DNA of 64,000 nt from Thamnidium elegans (lineage: Eukaryota > Mucoromycota > Mucoromycetes > Mucorales > Mucoraceae): NCBI GenBank assembly GCA_025201345.1, contig JAIXMG010000006.1:1178001-1242000 (forward strand), in the 5' to 3' direction. The notes below the pieces were generated by a model. The model was not told the DNA's origin and made no database searches. It worked only from the letters and a program-made list of their open reading frames with translations. Made by a program: the position numbers and the translations under genes. This document shows positions 49,046 to 60,122 of this stretch, piece by piece (the stretch's first letter is position 1; each line of letters begins with the position of its first letter).

Positions 49046-50892
49046 ATGTCCTCACAAAAGCTCAAGTAAGTAAAAAAATTAAAGTGCTTCTTTATTATTA
49101 ATTTGAACTAATCTCTTTTCTTTTCAAATTAGTTTACAACAACAACAACAACTTCTTAATGCAGCATGTTTAGCTGTGCTTTCCTCACCTGATACTTTGT
49201 ATCCTGTAAAGTTTGATCCTTTTGAACATTTCGTTTCTAAGGCCCAAAACTTTGCAAACAACTTGGTTTACCTCGCGTTAGCTCTTGTTATCACTTGGTT
49301 TATCTTGTTTATCTCCCTTCATAGCTTCATTCTTCTTGCTGTTACCTTGGGATTAGTAAAACTTTACTCTTTTCATGGTCGCTTCGCAATTAGGAATGCT
49401 GCTAAATGGTATTGGTACGAATGTACTGATAACCATAAGAAGGCTCATGAGTCAAATCATGTTCCTTCTAATATTGATTATAGCTGTTACTGTAGTAGTC
49501 TTGGTGTAAAAGATGCTGGCTATATCGTTTCAGATTATAGCGACTGTTACTGTAGTAGTCTTGTAGGTGAAGATGCTGGTCCTATTAATTCTGAGGACAA
49601 TGGTTACTGTTACTGTAGTAGTCTTGAAGGTGAAGATGCTGGTGCCATTGGTCCATGCAACGAACACTGTTACTGTAGTATGCTTGTAGGAAAAGATGCT
49701 GGTGTTCTTGCAAAAGGTGATGATGTTGTCGGCGTTGACAATATTCATTTACCTGGAGATACTGACTTGAGAGATGGTCATGGTGCAAATGACATCGATC
49801 TCGTCGCCGGTGAATGTAGTGTAGATACTAACTTGTTAGTACAAAATGCAGAGATTTATGGAAACATGAATCCTGTAATTTTGGAAAACAAGTTTTTGTC
49901 TCCTACTGAGAAGATGGACGATAATACAGTTTCTACTGTATTTCATCCTTTTGTTGTAGAAGAAAAAGAATGTGGTGGTAGTGACCCTTCTTTTTTTTAT
50001 TTCAAAAATACCAAATCACAAGCTTCGGCTATTCGTCGTTCTCGTTTACGAGTTCGTAGATTTATCCGTTCTTGTCCAGGTGCACCTCGTTGTACCCGTG
50101 TTAGGCCTCTCCGCTTTTTTGGATCTTCTTCTTCCCGTTTCTCTTCCTCTTTGGTAGAGTACATGGAAGTTGATTGTTTTGATGAGTTGGAGAAGATGGA
50201 AGTTGAAACTAGCTCTTGCGAACCAATGGATATTGACTCTTTTGAGGAAATGTCTGTTAGTGACCAAGAGTTAGTTGTTGGTAATTTTGGATCTTTTTCT
50301 TTTGGTTACGTACCAACTTTAAAAGAAGGCTCTTTTGAGCCTGTAGTCACTGGTGCTGGTTCACCAGTTATTTCTATGCCTTTACCACCATCTTGTGGTG
50401 TATTTTTGAAGGAACCAGTTCCCTCAGATGTTTTACCTGTTGCTACAGGTAAGGAATTTGAAACTTCTGTTTTCAAGGAGCGCGGGCGCGCACCAATTGC
50501 AACGACTAAAGAAGAAAATGTTTCTTCTTTAGTCAATGCAATTATTTCCACTACAAGACCTTTAGTGGAAGATCCTTTTGATTCGAAGCCTTTGAAGGCT
50601 TCAACTACTACTACTACTACTAGTACTGCTACTACTGCTGCTGCTGCTTCCGCTGCTACTAATGCTACTACTGCTACTACTACTGCTAAAAAATCTTTTT
50701 TGGATGCATTATTTGATGGTAAGATATACATATATATATATTAAACGACTTAGCTATGTGTACTAAAAATAACTTGTCTATAATATAGAAGCAGAAGAGG
50801 AAGAGGAAGAGGAAGAAGAGCGTGAAAAACGCAAGCTCAAAAAGAAAGATGGCAGAAAGATACTTCATCCTAAAACTCATATAATAAGATAA
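49046..50892 (+). CDS. Membrane-hairpin protein with four tandem CYCSSL-GEDAG repeats, unknown
   Basis: Three exons (49046-49065, 49133-50718, 50789-50892) encode 569 residues; exon 1 is only 20 bases. After a Gln-rich start comes a hydrophobic stretch of about 36 residues (LVYLALALVITWFILFISL, then SFILLAVTLGLVKLY), long enough for a membrane hairpin or two short spans. Four tandem units of 20-21 residues follow (consensus CYCSSLVGEDAG plus an acidic spacer), then an acidic region, an Arg-rich block (RRSRLRVRRFIRS), Ser/Glu-rich segments, a Thr/Ala run, and a tail of nine Glu then EKRKLKKKDGR. No known domain is recognised. A reticulon-like ER hairpin is one possibility. The repeated Cys pairs suggest metal binding or disulphides, as inference. 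Likely lineage-specific. Confidence 0.7.
49485..49730 (+). repeat. In-frame minisatellite coding the CYCSSL repeats
   Basis: TGTTACTGTAGTAG begins at 49485, 49545, 49608 and 49668, so the period is 60, 63 and 60 bases (20, 21 and 20 codons). The first half of each unit (CYCS-L-GKDAG) is conserved in DNA and protein; the acidic second half varies. Confidence 0.95.
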
Positions 50893-51512
50893 GTATTTTC
50901 TGCCATCTTATATAATCATTGTAAAAAAAATCCAAGAAATCAAGAGAAACATAAATGCTTCCTAGCAAAATCAGCGGTAGAATATCAAGAGAAATGTAGT
51001 AAATGATCCCGGGTAAATCATCAACAGTAAAATATCAAGATAAATATGGATGATATCTCGTAAAATCAACCATAGCGTATCAATAAAAGAAACCCGGAAA
51101 AATCAGCAATAGAACATCAAGACCAAAACCTCTTACCCCCCCCCCCCCTTGCTATCTTACCAAAAGTCAAGCATTCTTTAAGATTTTACATTTGACTAAA
51201 CCACTTAAAAAGTTAATTGAAAAATCTAAAGGGCTTTGTTGTTGTGCCTTGGGGGTAACTGTTTATATTATTTATTTAACAATATCACTGTGAAATGAAG
51301 CCAAAATATATATAGCATTACTTCAAGATTTTATGATTTGCAATTGAAGGAAAAAAAGAACACTCGCTGATTTACAAAGGATTGAAATCTTATCCTTCAA
51401 GATTTTTATAATTGCAATGGAAGCCTTTGCTGATTAACAAAGAGTTGAAATAAAATCACTCTCAGTAATTTCAATCGCACTGAAAGTACATCAACCTCCA
51501 TCAAATACCCTT
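50893..51512 (+). repeat. Non-coding degenerate tandem repeats
   Basis: Two sets occur. At about 50967-51124 the core AAATCAGCAGTAGAATATCAAG recurs four times in varied form with spacing of 35-55 bases. At about 51318-51460 a unit of about 75 bases containing CTTCAAGATTTT, AATTG(C)AA and CTGATT-ACAAAG-(G)TTGAAAT occurs twice. A C-run of 10 or more bases lies at about 51137. No gene is seen. The region leads directly into the 497-base repeat. Confidence 0.65.
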
Positions 51513-52009
51513 TACATTATCAAATAGGTATGTCTACTAAAAAAAAAACTAGTTTCTAAACCACTCTCTCACTTTGATCTTTAGTAGGGAAAAATCACTA
51601 TAACTTCAACTAGAGGAGCTATTACATATATTGTATATAAATCATCTATCATTTTTAAATAGGTAAGTATTCTAGAATTAATACATACATATATAATATT
51701 AATATGTTTTTATTTATTTATTATTTAGTTACATCAACTGCGTAATAGTATTAAAGATGAAAATTCGTCATCAAGATAGGCTTTTTTTCAAGGATTCAAA
51801 TATCCTTTTTGTTCTCCCGTTATCCGATCACTCCACTAGTTAAGACATATATCACAAAACCAAGTTTAATCCTTTTACTTAGTAACAAGTAGATGTTGAA
51901 CCTACTTGTAAAAAGTCATCTTTATGTAAACTGATTGAATAGTTAAATTATTACATTTTAATAAAGTTTAAACTATAGTCGTGTACCTTTCCCGTTTACC
52001 TTTTTTTTT
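51513..52009. repeat. Dispersed 497-base repeat, copy B
   Basis: Identical by eye to positions 1-497 in the same orientation except for one base in the terminal T-run. It sits between the tandem-repeat membrane protein gene and YME1, in a cluster with two other repeat families. Confidence 0.9.
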
Positions 52010-52224
52010 CTTTGAATGTAGACGTAAATAGGATAGCTTCAAAATCGTCTTTAAACAGTTTCACTACCCGTAATGTCAATGACTATAAGGTATTATTGAA
52101 TCGCTACTACTTGTAATTGTTATATGCATTGTTGTTAAATGACGTTGTGCGTGTGCGTGTGTGTGTGTTTTTTTTGTTCGAATTATTTGTCTAATGAAAT
52201 TATGCATTTTTTTTTATAACTATT
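52010..52224 (+). repeat. Diverged repeat family 3, copy B
   Basis: Loosely matches 48340-48500, and its right part (ATTTGTCTAATGAAATTATG) also resembles 570-590 beside copy A of the 497-base repeat. A GT microsatellite lies at about 52148-52168. Confidence 0.45.
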
Positions 52225-52662
52225 AGAATGTAGACACCAGATAAACTATAAGAATGAATTCAATTTTGACAGGAAAGAAAACAAACTAATTTGGTAGGTA
52301 TCTCTTCGTCTCACAACTTATAACTCCAGAAATAAGAAAATGCCACATGCAATGTTGACGCCAATTCTGATCCCAAGCCTAATGGTGCGACAAAAGACTT
52401 TTGTTTCCTTAAATCTCAATCCCATTTATACACTACCTTGGGACAACTTGAAAGTAATTTACTATAAAAAAAAAGAGTTAATATCAAATAAACCAAGCAA
52501 ATACTAAAAAGTTGCCATTACAAAAAAAAACATATATTTATCCCTAATGGTGTGCCATGTTTTTGAGAAAGTAGCGCCTGGGCTGTTGAAGCATCCAGAC
52601 ACAGGAGACAAAGAGAGAGAGAGATTTTTAAGCCCCAACACTACAGACTGACCGCCTTGAAG
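52225..52662 (+). repeat. Dispersed repeat family 2, copy B
   Basis: About 95% identical by eye to 24851-25339 in the same orientation, missing an internal segment of about 60 bases that copy A has. Both copies share the same left edge (AGAATGTAG) and right edge (CCTTGAAG). Confidence 0.85.
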
Positions 52663-52869
52663 GAATATGCAGTAAAAAGAGGAAGTGTTTTTTTATTTAA
52701 ATAAACTGCGCAAAAGGCGTGTGAAATTAATACGTCATCAGTCGAGTGTGGTCTTCACTTATTAAACACGGACCTTTTTTTTTCTTTTCTTTCTTCTTAC
52801 CCCCCTCCTTACAACAAATACGCTTTACATACTATTCCGTTTTCATAATATATATTTACTGTTTATAAT

Positions 52870-55378
52870 ATGAGTACGTCTGGAGCTTTTTCTTTTACAC
52901 AAAAGGTAAGTTTCCATCTCCATCAGGAACACGAAAAAAAAAACTTACTTCTTTATGTAGCTTGCCACGGTTACTTCTGAAGCAACTCGACTCTTTCAAC
53001 ATTGCAATATTACGTCACGCGCCGGATTAACTAAATCTACAGCACTTGTAAAAAACTATGAACAATGGATCCACTTAAATAAAAATACCGTAAGAAAAAA
53101 GGCCTTTTTTTTTTTTTTTTTTTTTTTTTCTTTTTTTTTTTACTTTTTGCATATATATATATAATCTGTTGAAAAACTTATACATGTTTAGTTACCATCT
53201 TCTATACTTGAGTCAAATCTCGGTCAGTTGAATAGAGCAGTGTCTAACGCAACACGTTTACTTGAATCTGATCCCAAACTTGCCTTGAATATTGCACGCC
53301 TTATACCCAAAGGTTTAAAAGCCAAACCTATTTCTATGCAGCGTCGTACCTTGTTTAATAACCAAGGAGGTGCAGCTAACCGAATTATCAATTATCGTCG
53401 ATTAAATAAATTGGAACAAGAAGCTAACGTATCACCTACTGATGTATTAAAGCAAGCAACACTTTACAAGGTAAAGAAAAAAATCACTTTTTATTACAGC
53501 AAACATATTAAAATATAAAGTAGGAATGGCTTCGATCGAATAACCCACAAGCAGTGATTACAAGATTTGAGCGTGGTAATTTTACTCATAATGAAGAATG
53601 TTGGCAATACTATATTGCAGCATTAGCACAAACGGGTAAATCAGAAGCAGTATTACCTAAAATTTTACAAAAATTGGAAGAATCAGGTAAAGTCAATGGT
53701 GACGGCAAGATCTCAAAAGAGATTTTACAACAAGTAATTGCTAGTCGACAAGGTGGTCGTGTTGTCAGTTCAGCCAATGGGGCGGTTGCTTCAGGATCTG
53801 GCAATAAATCCAACCCAATTTATGTTGTAGTTGAAGAGGCGCGTAAATATATGTTTTGGAAGGCACTAAGATGGGTCGGTGTTACTTTAACTTATGCCTT
53901 TTGTATCTTGACTATTCTTTCATTGGCATTGGAAAATTCAGGTCTTTTAAAAAACGCAAACTCACAAACAGAGTATGAGCCCGTCACTCAAACCACTGTT
54001 AAATTCGAAGATGTACAAGGTGTAGATGAAGCAAAACAAGAATTAGAAGAAATTGTAGAGTTTTTAAAGAATCCTCATCGATTTACAGAACTTGGAGGTA
54101 AATTACCAAAAGGCGTTTTACTGACAGGCCCACCCGGTACAGGTAAAACTATGTTGGCAAGAGCTGTTGCAGGTGAAGCAAACGTGCCCTTCTTTTTTAT
54201 GAGTGGTAGTGAGTTTGATGAAATGTATGTTGGTGTTGGTGCTAGAAGAGTACGTGAATTGTTTGCAGCTGCTAGGGCAAAGGCTCCTAGTATTGTATTT
54301 ATTGATGAAATTGATGCTATTGGATCAAAGAGAAACCCTAAAGATCAATCTTACATGAAACAAACGTTAAATCAATTGTTGGTCGATTTAGATGGTTTCT
54401 CTCAAACTGAAGGTGTTATTTTTATTGCTGCTACAAATTTCCCTGAATTATTGGATAAAGCTTTAGTGAGACCTGGTAGATTTGATCGATTAGTAAATGT
54501 ACCATTACCTGATGTACGTGGTAGAATTGAAATTCTTAAACATCATATGAAAAAGATTCATGTTGCTAGTGAAGTTGATGTGAGTGTGGTTGCTCGTGGC
54601 ACACCTGGATTCAGTGGTGCCGATTTAGCTAATTTAGTAAATCAAGCTGCTATTCAAGCAAGTCGTGAAAATTGTAAACAAGTCAATTTACGTCATTTAG
54701 AATATTCGAAGGATAAAATTATTATGGGTGCTGAGCGTAAATCTGCTATATCAACAGATGAAAGTAAACGATTGACAGCATACCATGAAGGTGGACATGC
54801 GTTAGTTGCTTATTATACGCCAGGTGCTATGCCATTACATAAAGCGACCATCATGCCTAGAGGCTCTGCATTAGGCATGACTGTACAATTACCAGAGATT
54901 GATAAGGTAAGCTGTATATATATATATATATTCATAAAATAAGTTACTAATGGAAAAATAATTTTAGGATTCATTTACGAAAAAAGAGTTTATTGCACAA
55001 ATTGACGTTTGTATGGGTGGTAGAGTAGCCGAAGAATTAATTTTTGGGCCGGAAAATGTAACTAGTGGAGCAAGTAGTGATATTATGAAGGCAACGGATG
55101 TTGCAAAACGTATGGTCCGATACTATGGTATGAGTGAAAAAGTTGGACCTGTCAATCATGATGATGACGACATGCAATTATTAAGTACACAAACTAAGCT
55201 CTTGATCGAAAGTGAAATATTACACTTGATTGAAACAAGTGAAAAGAGAGCAAAAAAGATTATTATTGAACATCGTCAAGAATTAGATAATTTGGCAAAT
55301 GCTTTAATTGAATATGAAACTCTTGACTATCAAGAAATTATAGACGCTTTAGCTGGTAAACCTATTTCAAGGCCATAA
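52870..55378 (+). CDS. YME1: Mitochondrial i-AAA protease
   Basis: Five exons (52870-52905, 52961-53089, 53192-53470, 53524-54906, 54968-55378) encode 745 residues. A long N-terminal region with mitochondrial character is followed by a TM span near 259-283 ([20 protein letters not shown]), then the AAA+ module: Walker A GPPGTGKT (about 349), Walker B IVFIDEID (about 405) and the SRH with [10 protein letters not shown]. The M41 peptidase domain has the zinc motif HEGGH (about 568) and [17 protein letters not shown]. This is the FtsH-type hexamer in the inner membrane facing the intermembrane space, which degrades unassembled subunits and lipid-transfer proteins. It is followed 103 bases later by the GATA-factor gene on the same strand. 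Confidence 0.94.
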
Positions 55379-55481
55379 ATATAAAATAAATTTATTTAAA
55401 CGCAGATTTACTTCCTTTTTCTTTTTCTTTTTCTTTTTTACCTTTTTTACCTTTTTTACCTTTTTTTTTTATCGTTTATCA

Positions 55482-56828
55482 ATGGATGTTTCTAAATTAT
55501 GTGAAAGCTCTTTATCAGAGCACAAACCTAAATTACTAAAGTAAAAATAATAATAATAATAATAAAAAATTACATTTAATTTATCCTTCGGTTTACATGT
55601 TATTCAATTGTAGAAAAGATCAGAAAATAACTGCGTCGAGTCTAGATTTTATCTTGTCGCCAGTAACCGAACCTGAAATGGTAACCATGATTACCGTTTT
55701 AACTTTTTTTTTAAAGTAATTAAATGTTTCAATCAACAGGTTTTCGATCAATGTTCTAAACTCTGTCAAAGTATTTGGCAGTTAAAAGTACAACATCGAT
55801 CAATTTCAGTGGAAGAAAGGGATGCAATGATTAATAACTTATCTAAAGCTGCCGAAAATCTCTATAGAGACATGCAATCGACTCACTTAAACTTTGAGAA
55901 ACAGAATAATATGATTCATAAAGTAGACGAGGAAGAGGAAGAGGAAGACGATGAGGAGGAGGAGGAAGAAGAAGGAACTCCCTCTAAAATTACAGTAAGG
56001 ATACTATAAATTGTGTCTTTGTTTTTTTATGTATACTGAGTCACTAGTTAGGATCACGTTGAATATGAACTTATTCGACAAGCTAGAAATTTACAAGATA
56101 CTCAACCTAGACCAAAATATCGTAGACGAAACGTACGTTTTATTGTTATCATTATTATTTGAGGGTTGATCATTTGTTTACTTTTTTTTTTTTTTATAAA
56201 AAAAATAGAGACGTAGTATGATCGGTCAAAAATGTCACTCTTGTAGTACGACAGAGGTAAACTATTTATACAAAAAAAAAAAAAAAAATGTTATACTGAA
56301 TTTTTATTTTACTTATATAAAGACACCTGAATGGAGAAGAGGACCAGATGGTGCAAGGACCCTATGTAATGCATGTGGACTTCGTATGTAAAAGAGAAAA
56401 AAAAAGAAAAGAGTAAAAAAAAGCTCTGGATTTATATCCCCTTTTTTTAATATAGTTGTATTTGTTTAGATTATTCCAAGTTATTGAGAAAAGGGTCGAT
56501 TGGTGTTCAAACACAAAACTATCTAATAACAGGTGGAGTTGCACCGAATGTACCTTCGATCGTATCTGCATCGGCCATAAGTGACAATAACAAACGATTA
56601 CAAGTAGCTAGAGAACCAAACGCTCTGATCAACTTTCCCTTTGTTTTGATGGATCCAAAGTATGGCATGGATAGTAATATGAAAAAAACTGGTCTACCTA
56701 TAATACCTCCAACCTATACCCAACCCAGTTATCCTGTGAATAGTGTAAATATTTCTCCACAGCAAAGTAGTAGCAATCAAAATAACATCACTCCGCTACG
56801 GATACATCAATGGAAACAACATAACTAG
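55482..56828 (+). CDS. GATA zinc-finger transcription factor (CX2CX18CX2C type)
   Basis: Seven exons (55482-55540, 55614-55680, 55740-55994, 56052-56132, 56209-56256, 56323-56383, 56470-56828) give 309 residues. One GATA finger, [17 protein letters not shown] through [16 protein letters not shown] (about 169-208), spans exons 5-7. Its loop between Cys pairs has 18 residues, as in WC-2-type fungal factors. Upstream is a helical region ([19 protein letters not shown]) and an acidic run ([15 protein letters not shown]); downstream is a Ser/Asn/Pro-rich tail. No PAS domain was seen, so it is not a full WC-2. It likely binds GATA sites in nuclear DNA. Targets (light, nitrogen or iron responses) cannot be told from the sequence. 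Confidence 0.88.
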
Positions 56829-57360
56829 TATTTATTCCTTCATAACCTAATATTTTTTCTTTTTAATAATAAAAAAAAACCAAATCGAATTGATTAATTA
56901 GGGTTGAATGAAACGGGGTGTTCAAGTTTTTTATGTGTATCTTGGTTGAATTGACAGATTTATGGGCTGTGTTTCGGAAATGATTGCCCTAAATAGATCG
57001 TAAAAAAATAACGATTGTCATTATGGCAATACGTGAAAATTCTCAGCACTGTGGTACGACGCAAAATACATGCTTTTGTACTTGTGTTATGCATGCGATA
57101 AACGTTAATTTATATATTTATTCGTATTGTCCGGTTTATCTTTATATACTTGTACGTATGTAATCGGGTTTATATAATGCATATATTGCTAATTTACAGG
57201 GCAAGCAAAACATTTGTACCTGAAGTCGCAAATTAATATATCGTACTACGTATACCTTGATCAAACAATAAACCTACCTAGGAAAAAAACCCCATTTATT
57301 GGTGTTACAATCCAAAAACAATCGAATATTTCTCGCATCTTCATTGTTTGTATGCCGATC

Positions 57361-57392
<32 letters not shown>

Positions 57393-57427
57393 TGGTGTAA
57401 CTCTACCAAAAAGGTGTACATTTGTTA
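56829..57427. other. Intergenic left of the Tc1/mariner element
   Basis: No gene. GGGCTGTGTTTCGG at 56964, preceded by TAT, resembles a PIF/Harbinger end (see findings). An A29 tract lies at about 57361-57389. TGTTACAATCCA near 57305 resembles, inverted, the sequence just right of the Tc1 element. Confidence 0.45.
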
Positions 57428-57580
57428 CAGTGCTCACGGCACCAATTTGCGGTTTTGTATTTTTTTTTGCGGGTTTCTAATTCTCAATTGTCGTATTAAA
57501 AAAAATCAAATAGCGATTTTTAAAATTCCAAATAGCAGTTTTATAAAAACCAAATGGCAGATTTTCATAGTCAATTAGCG
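57428..57580 (+). repeat. Left terminal inverted repeat of Tc1/mariner element
   Basis: It begins CAGTGCTCACGGCACC and ends GTCAATTAGCG, and pairs with 58986-59138 over its full 153 bases at about 97%. Confidence 0.92.
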
Positions 57581-57607
57581 TAAACATTTTATAAGCTTTT
57601 AAACGTA

Positions 57608-58953
57608 CTATTTATTTAAACATTTTGAAAAAACACCAACAGAATGTTGAATACAATTTTTTAGAATATATTCTGGAACTGAGTTGCACGCCTCTGCAAT
57701 TCTTGTATGAAGGTTTTCCTTATCCTCAAATGCACTACGCTTAACTCTATTTTTAACAATAGCCCAAAATTGCTCGATAGGGTTTAATTCTGGAGAGTAG
57801 GGAGGAAGATAAATACATCTGTACCCTCTACTAGTAATCAGATTATCAATTTCCCCGTGCGTATGGATGGGAGCGTTATCCATAATGAGGTAGAAACCTT
57901 TCAGTTCCGGGAAAGCATCCAACTGATTTAATGTTCCCTTTAGAAACTCAAGGTAATGGCCAGTTTTAGTGCCACTTTTTTTTAGAGTTTACTTGAGGGT
58001 TTACAGCTTTTCTTTTACGAGCCCCAACAACCTTCGTTTTTTTTCTACTTTGAGAAACTCTAACGTCTATATTGATAACTCCTACTGCCGAAATTGCACC
58101 AAGAATAGAATGGGATTCTGCTCTGGTAAGAGGAGTCGTAATAACGGCAGGAGTACCACGGATAGATCTACCATAAGAGGGTCTCATGTTAATATCAAAT
58201 GCGGACTCGTCGATAAAAATGCAATTTTTAACATAGTCCATGTCTGTTTCTGTACACTTTTTGACCCATTCATATCTATTATTAAGACGTGCTATATCAT
58301 TTCGGGCCTTAGGTTGGCGGCTTAATTTTTTCATAGAGAGATTACACTCTTTTATAATAAAATTATTCACTGTCGTTCTTTTAAAACTAAAGCCTTCAAA
58401 TGCTACAGTTAAGCTCTCTACTGCTTCATCTGTTGTACCAAATGGTTTATTGTCATAGAACTCGATAATGTGCTTCTTTTGTTCCTCTTGAAGCTGGCTT
58501 CGAGGGCGATTCACCGTATTGGTCTGTTTTTGGTAAATATCCCAGTCGGGATCTGCTTTTATTTTCTTCGCCCATGTTTGCTCTGTTCGTTCTGACACAC
58601 CAAACATTCTGGCAGATTTAGCTGCTGAAAAAAAATTTGATTTTTAAGTAATATAAAAAGAGTGTCTTTTGATCGTCGGTATAAGTACTATAACTACTTG
58701 CTGTACGTATATTAGCAGTTTTTATTTTTTCGACCTTCTCAATCACAGCTTCCATTCTTTTATCTAAGTTTGCATCTTCAGAATCAAGCTCAATGGGAAC
58801 AGGTTGAAGCTCTTTGTACTCGGTTAAAGTGGTTAAGTTGTTTAACTTATACTCATCCCCTTCATCAATTATGTAGTCCATGGCATCATCACCATCTTCC
58901 GTAGTAATTCTACCTTGACCGTCTTCCATAAAAAATTGAATGTTATTAATCAT
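57608..58953 (-). pseudogene. Tc1/mariner transposase, two frame changes
   Basis: Three adjoining frames form one DDE transposase. The first (from ATG 58953) ends in DDQKTLFLYYLKIKF; the second opens with AAKSARMFGVSERT, the helix-turn-helix, and includes FIDESAFDINMRPSYG (first Asp); the third holds TGHYLEFLKGTLN, FYLIMDNAPIHT (second Asp) and YSPELNPIEQFWAIVK (Glu). The frame changes fall at an eight-base homopolymer each time (58628-58635 and 57976-57983), and each would be repaired by one base fewer. Either the element is dead or the assembly miscounts homopolymers. An intron explanation is unlikely because the coding similarity to the relic at 20581 runs across the first junction. Confidence 0.88.
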
Positions 58954-58985
58954 GAGAGATGTTAAAAATAAAAACAAAAATAAAA

Positions 58986-59138
58986 CGCTAATTGACTACA
59001 AAAATCTGCCATTTGGTTTTTATAAAACTGTTATTTGGAATTTTAAAAACCGCTATTTGATTTTTTTTAATACAACAATTGAGAATTAGAAACCCGCAAA
59101 AAAAAATACAAAACCGCAAATTGGTGCCGTGAGCACTG
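58986..59138 (-). repeat. Right terminal inverted repeat of Tc1/mariner element
   Basis: Inverted partner of 57428-57580, ending GGTGCCGTGAGCACTG. Confidence 0.92.
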
Positions 59139-59211
59139 GATTGTAATAACTTTTGTTATTTAAAACTAAAATAAAACCTTCACAATCATTTTTATATTAA
59201 CTTAAACATCA

Positions 59212-60060
59212 ATGTTCAGTATTATCAACTTTAACAATTCTGCTACAGCTTCTACAAGTCCCGGAAGAGGTTCTGGATGGGATACAACAGAAGAGCTCTT
59301 ACTTGTTGCGTCGTATGCCAAATATTTTGATTCACTTCAAACAACTACCAGCGACTTTGAAAAGAGTGAAATTTACCTTAATATATCTAATTATTACAAT
59401 CAGGAAGCCATTGAGCAAAGTTCGATGTATCGTTCTTCAGATGAACAAAAGGGTAAGTGGAAACGCATGGTAAGTCTCTTCAAAACCGAGTTTACTAGAC
59501 GTCGCTCAACTGGTGAAGCTGGTTTTGAAGATGATATTGTGTATAATAAGCTAGAAGAACTTCTGAAGAACTATCCAACCATCTTGCCACCATTCACGTA
59601 CAGCTCCTACTGAAGACAATTTTCTGACAACTTGCCTGAGGGACAGCATACCTCTTCTGCTCCTGAGCACGAGCATTCTGATGCTCCTCAAGGTTCAGAA
59701 CCACCATTAACTAGAAGAAGAATGGAAACATCTCCCCTCGCTCCTATCTCTTCTACTCCCACACCTATCGCTCCTTTTGTACCATCATCTCGACCTACAA
59801 GAAACATTACACGTTCTCAAGCAAACAACCTGTCTGATGCGGAAACTATTATTGAACGTATCGTTGATAGAGAACACAGTTTTAGACAAGGCCAATTACA
59901 GGAATTTCGAGAGTATATGGCCATACGTGCGGATAGAAGTGATTCTTTAATAGAAGCTTTACTTGTTTCTCGTAGAGAGTCTAATGCTCTTATTGCGCAA
60001 AATATTGCAAGAATGAGAGAATTGCAAGATCAGATACGCCAACAAGGACCCCATCAATAA
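59212..60060 (+). pseudogene. Myb/SANT-like DNA-binding protein of a PIF/Harbinger element, one internal stop
   Basis: A single frame of 282 codons is interrupted only by a TGA at 59611-59613. The first part (GSGWDTTEELLLVASYAKYF, KGKWKRMVSLFKTEF) is a Myb/trihelix-like domain with spaced Trp. After the stop come a Ser/Pro linker and a helical tail (RIVDREHSFRQGQLQEFREY, RMRELQDQIRQQ). PIF/Harbinger transposons typically encode such a Myb-like partner that brings the transposase to DNA and to the nucleus, and a convergent Harbinger-type transposase lies 62 bases beyond its end. Apart from the one stop it is well preserved. Confidence 0.75.
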
Positions 60061-60122
60061 AAAGAATTTAAAACGATCAATAATCTTATACTCATGTACA
60101 AATTATACCTTTTTTATTATAA

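Larger units (their letters stand above)
57428..59138 (-). mobile_element. Tc1/mariner (IS630-type) element with 153-base inverted repeats
   Basis: The 1711-base element begins and ends with CAGTGCTCACGGCACC in inverted orientation. The terminal repeats (57428-57580 and 58986-59138) are both 153 bases and differ at only about five places. The left flank is TA as expected for this class; the right flank is GA, so one target-site copy has changed or the insertion was atypical. Inside is a single minus-strand transposase gene (listed). The close match of the two ends means insertion is fairly recent, although the gene has two frame changes. It lies 73 bases left of the PIF/Harbinger Myb gene and may be nested in that element. 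Confidence 0.92.
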
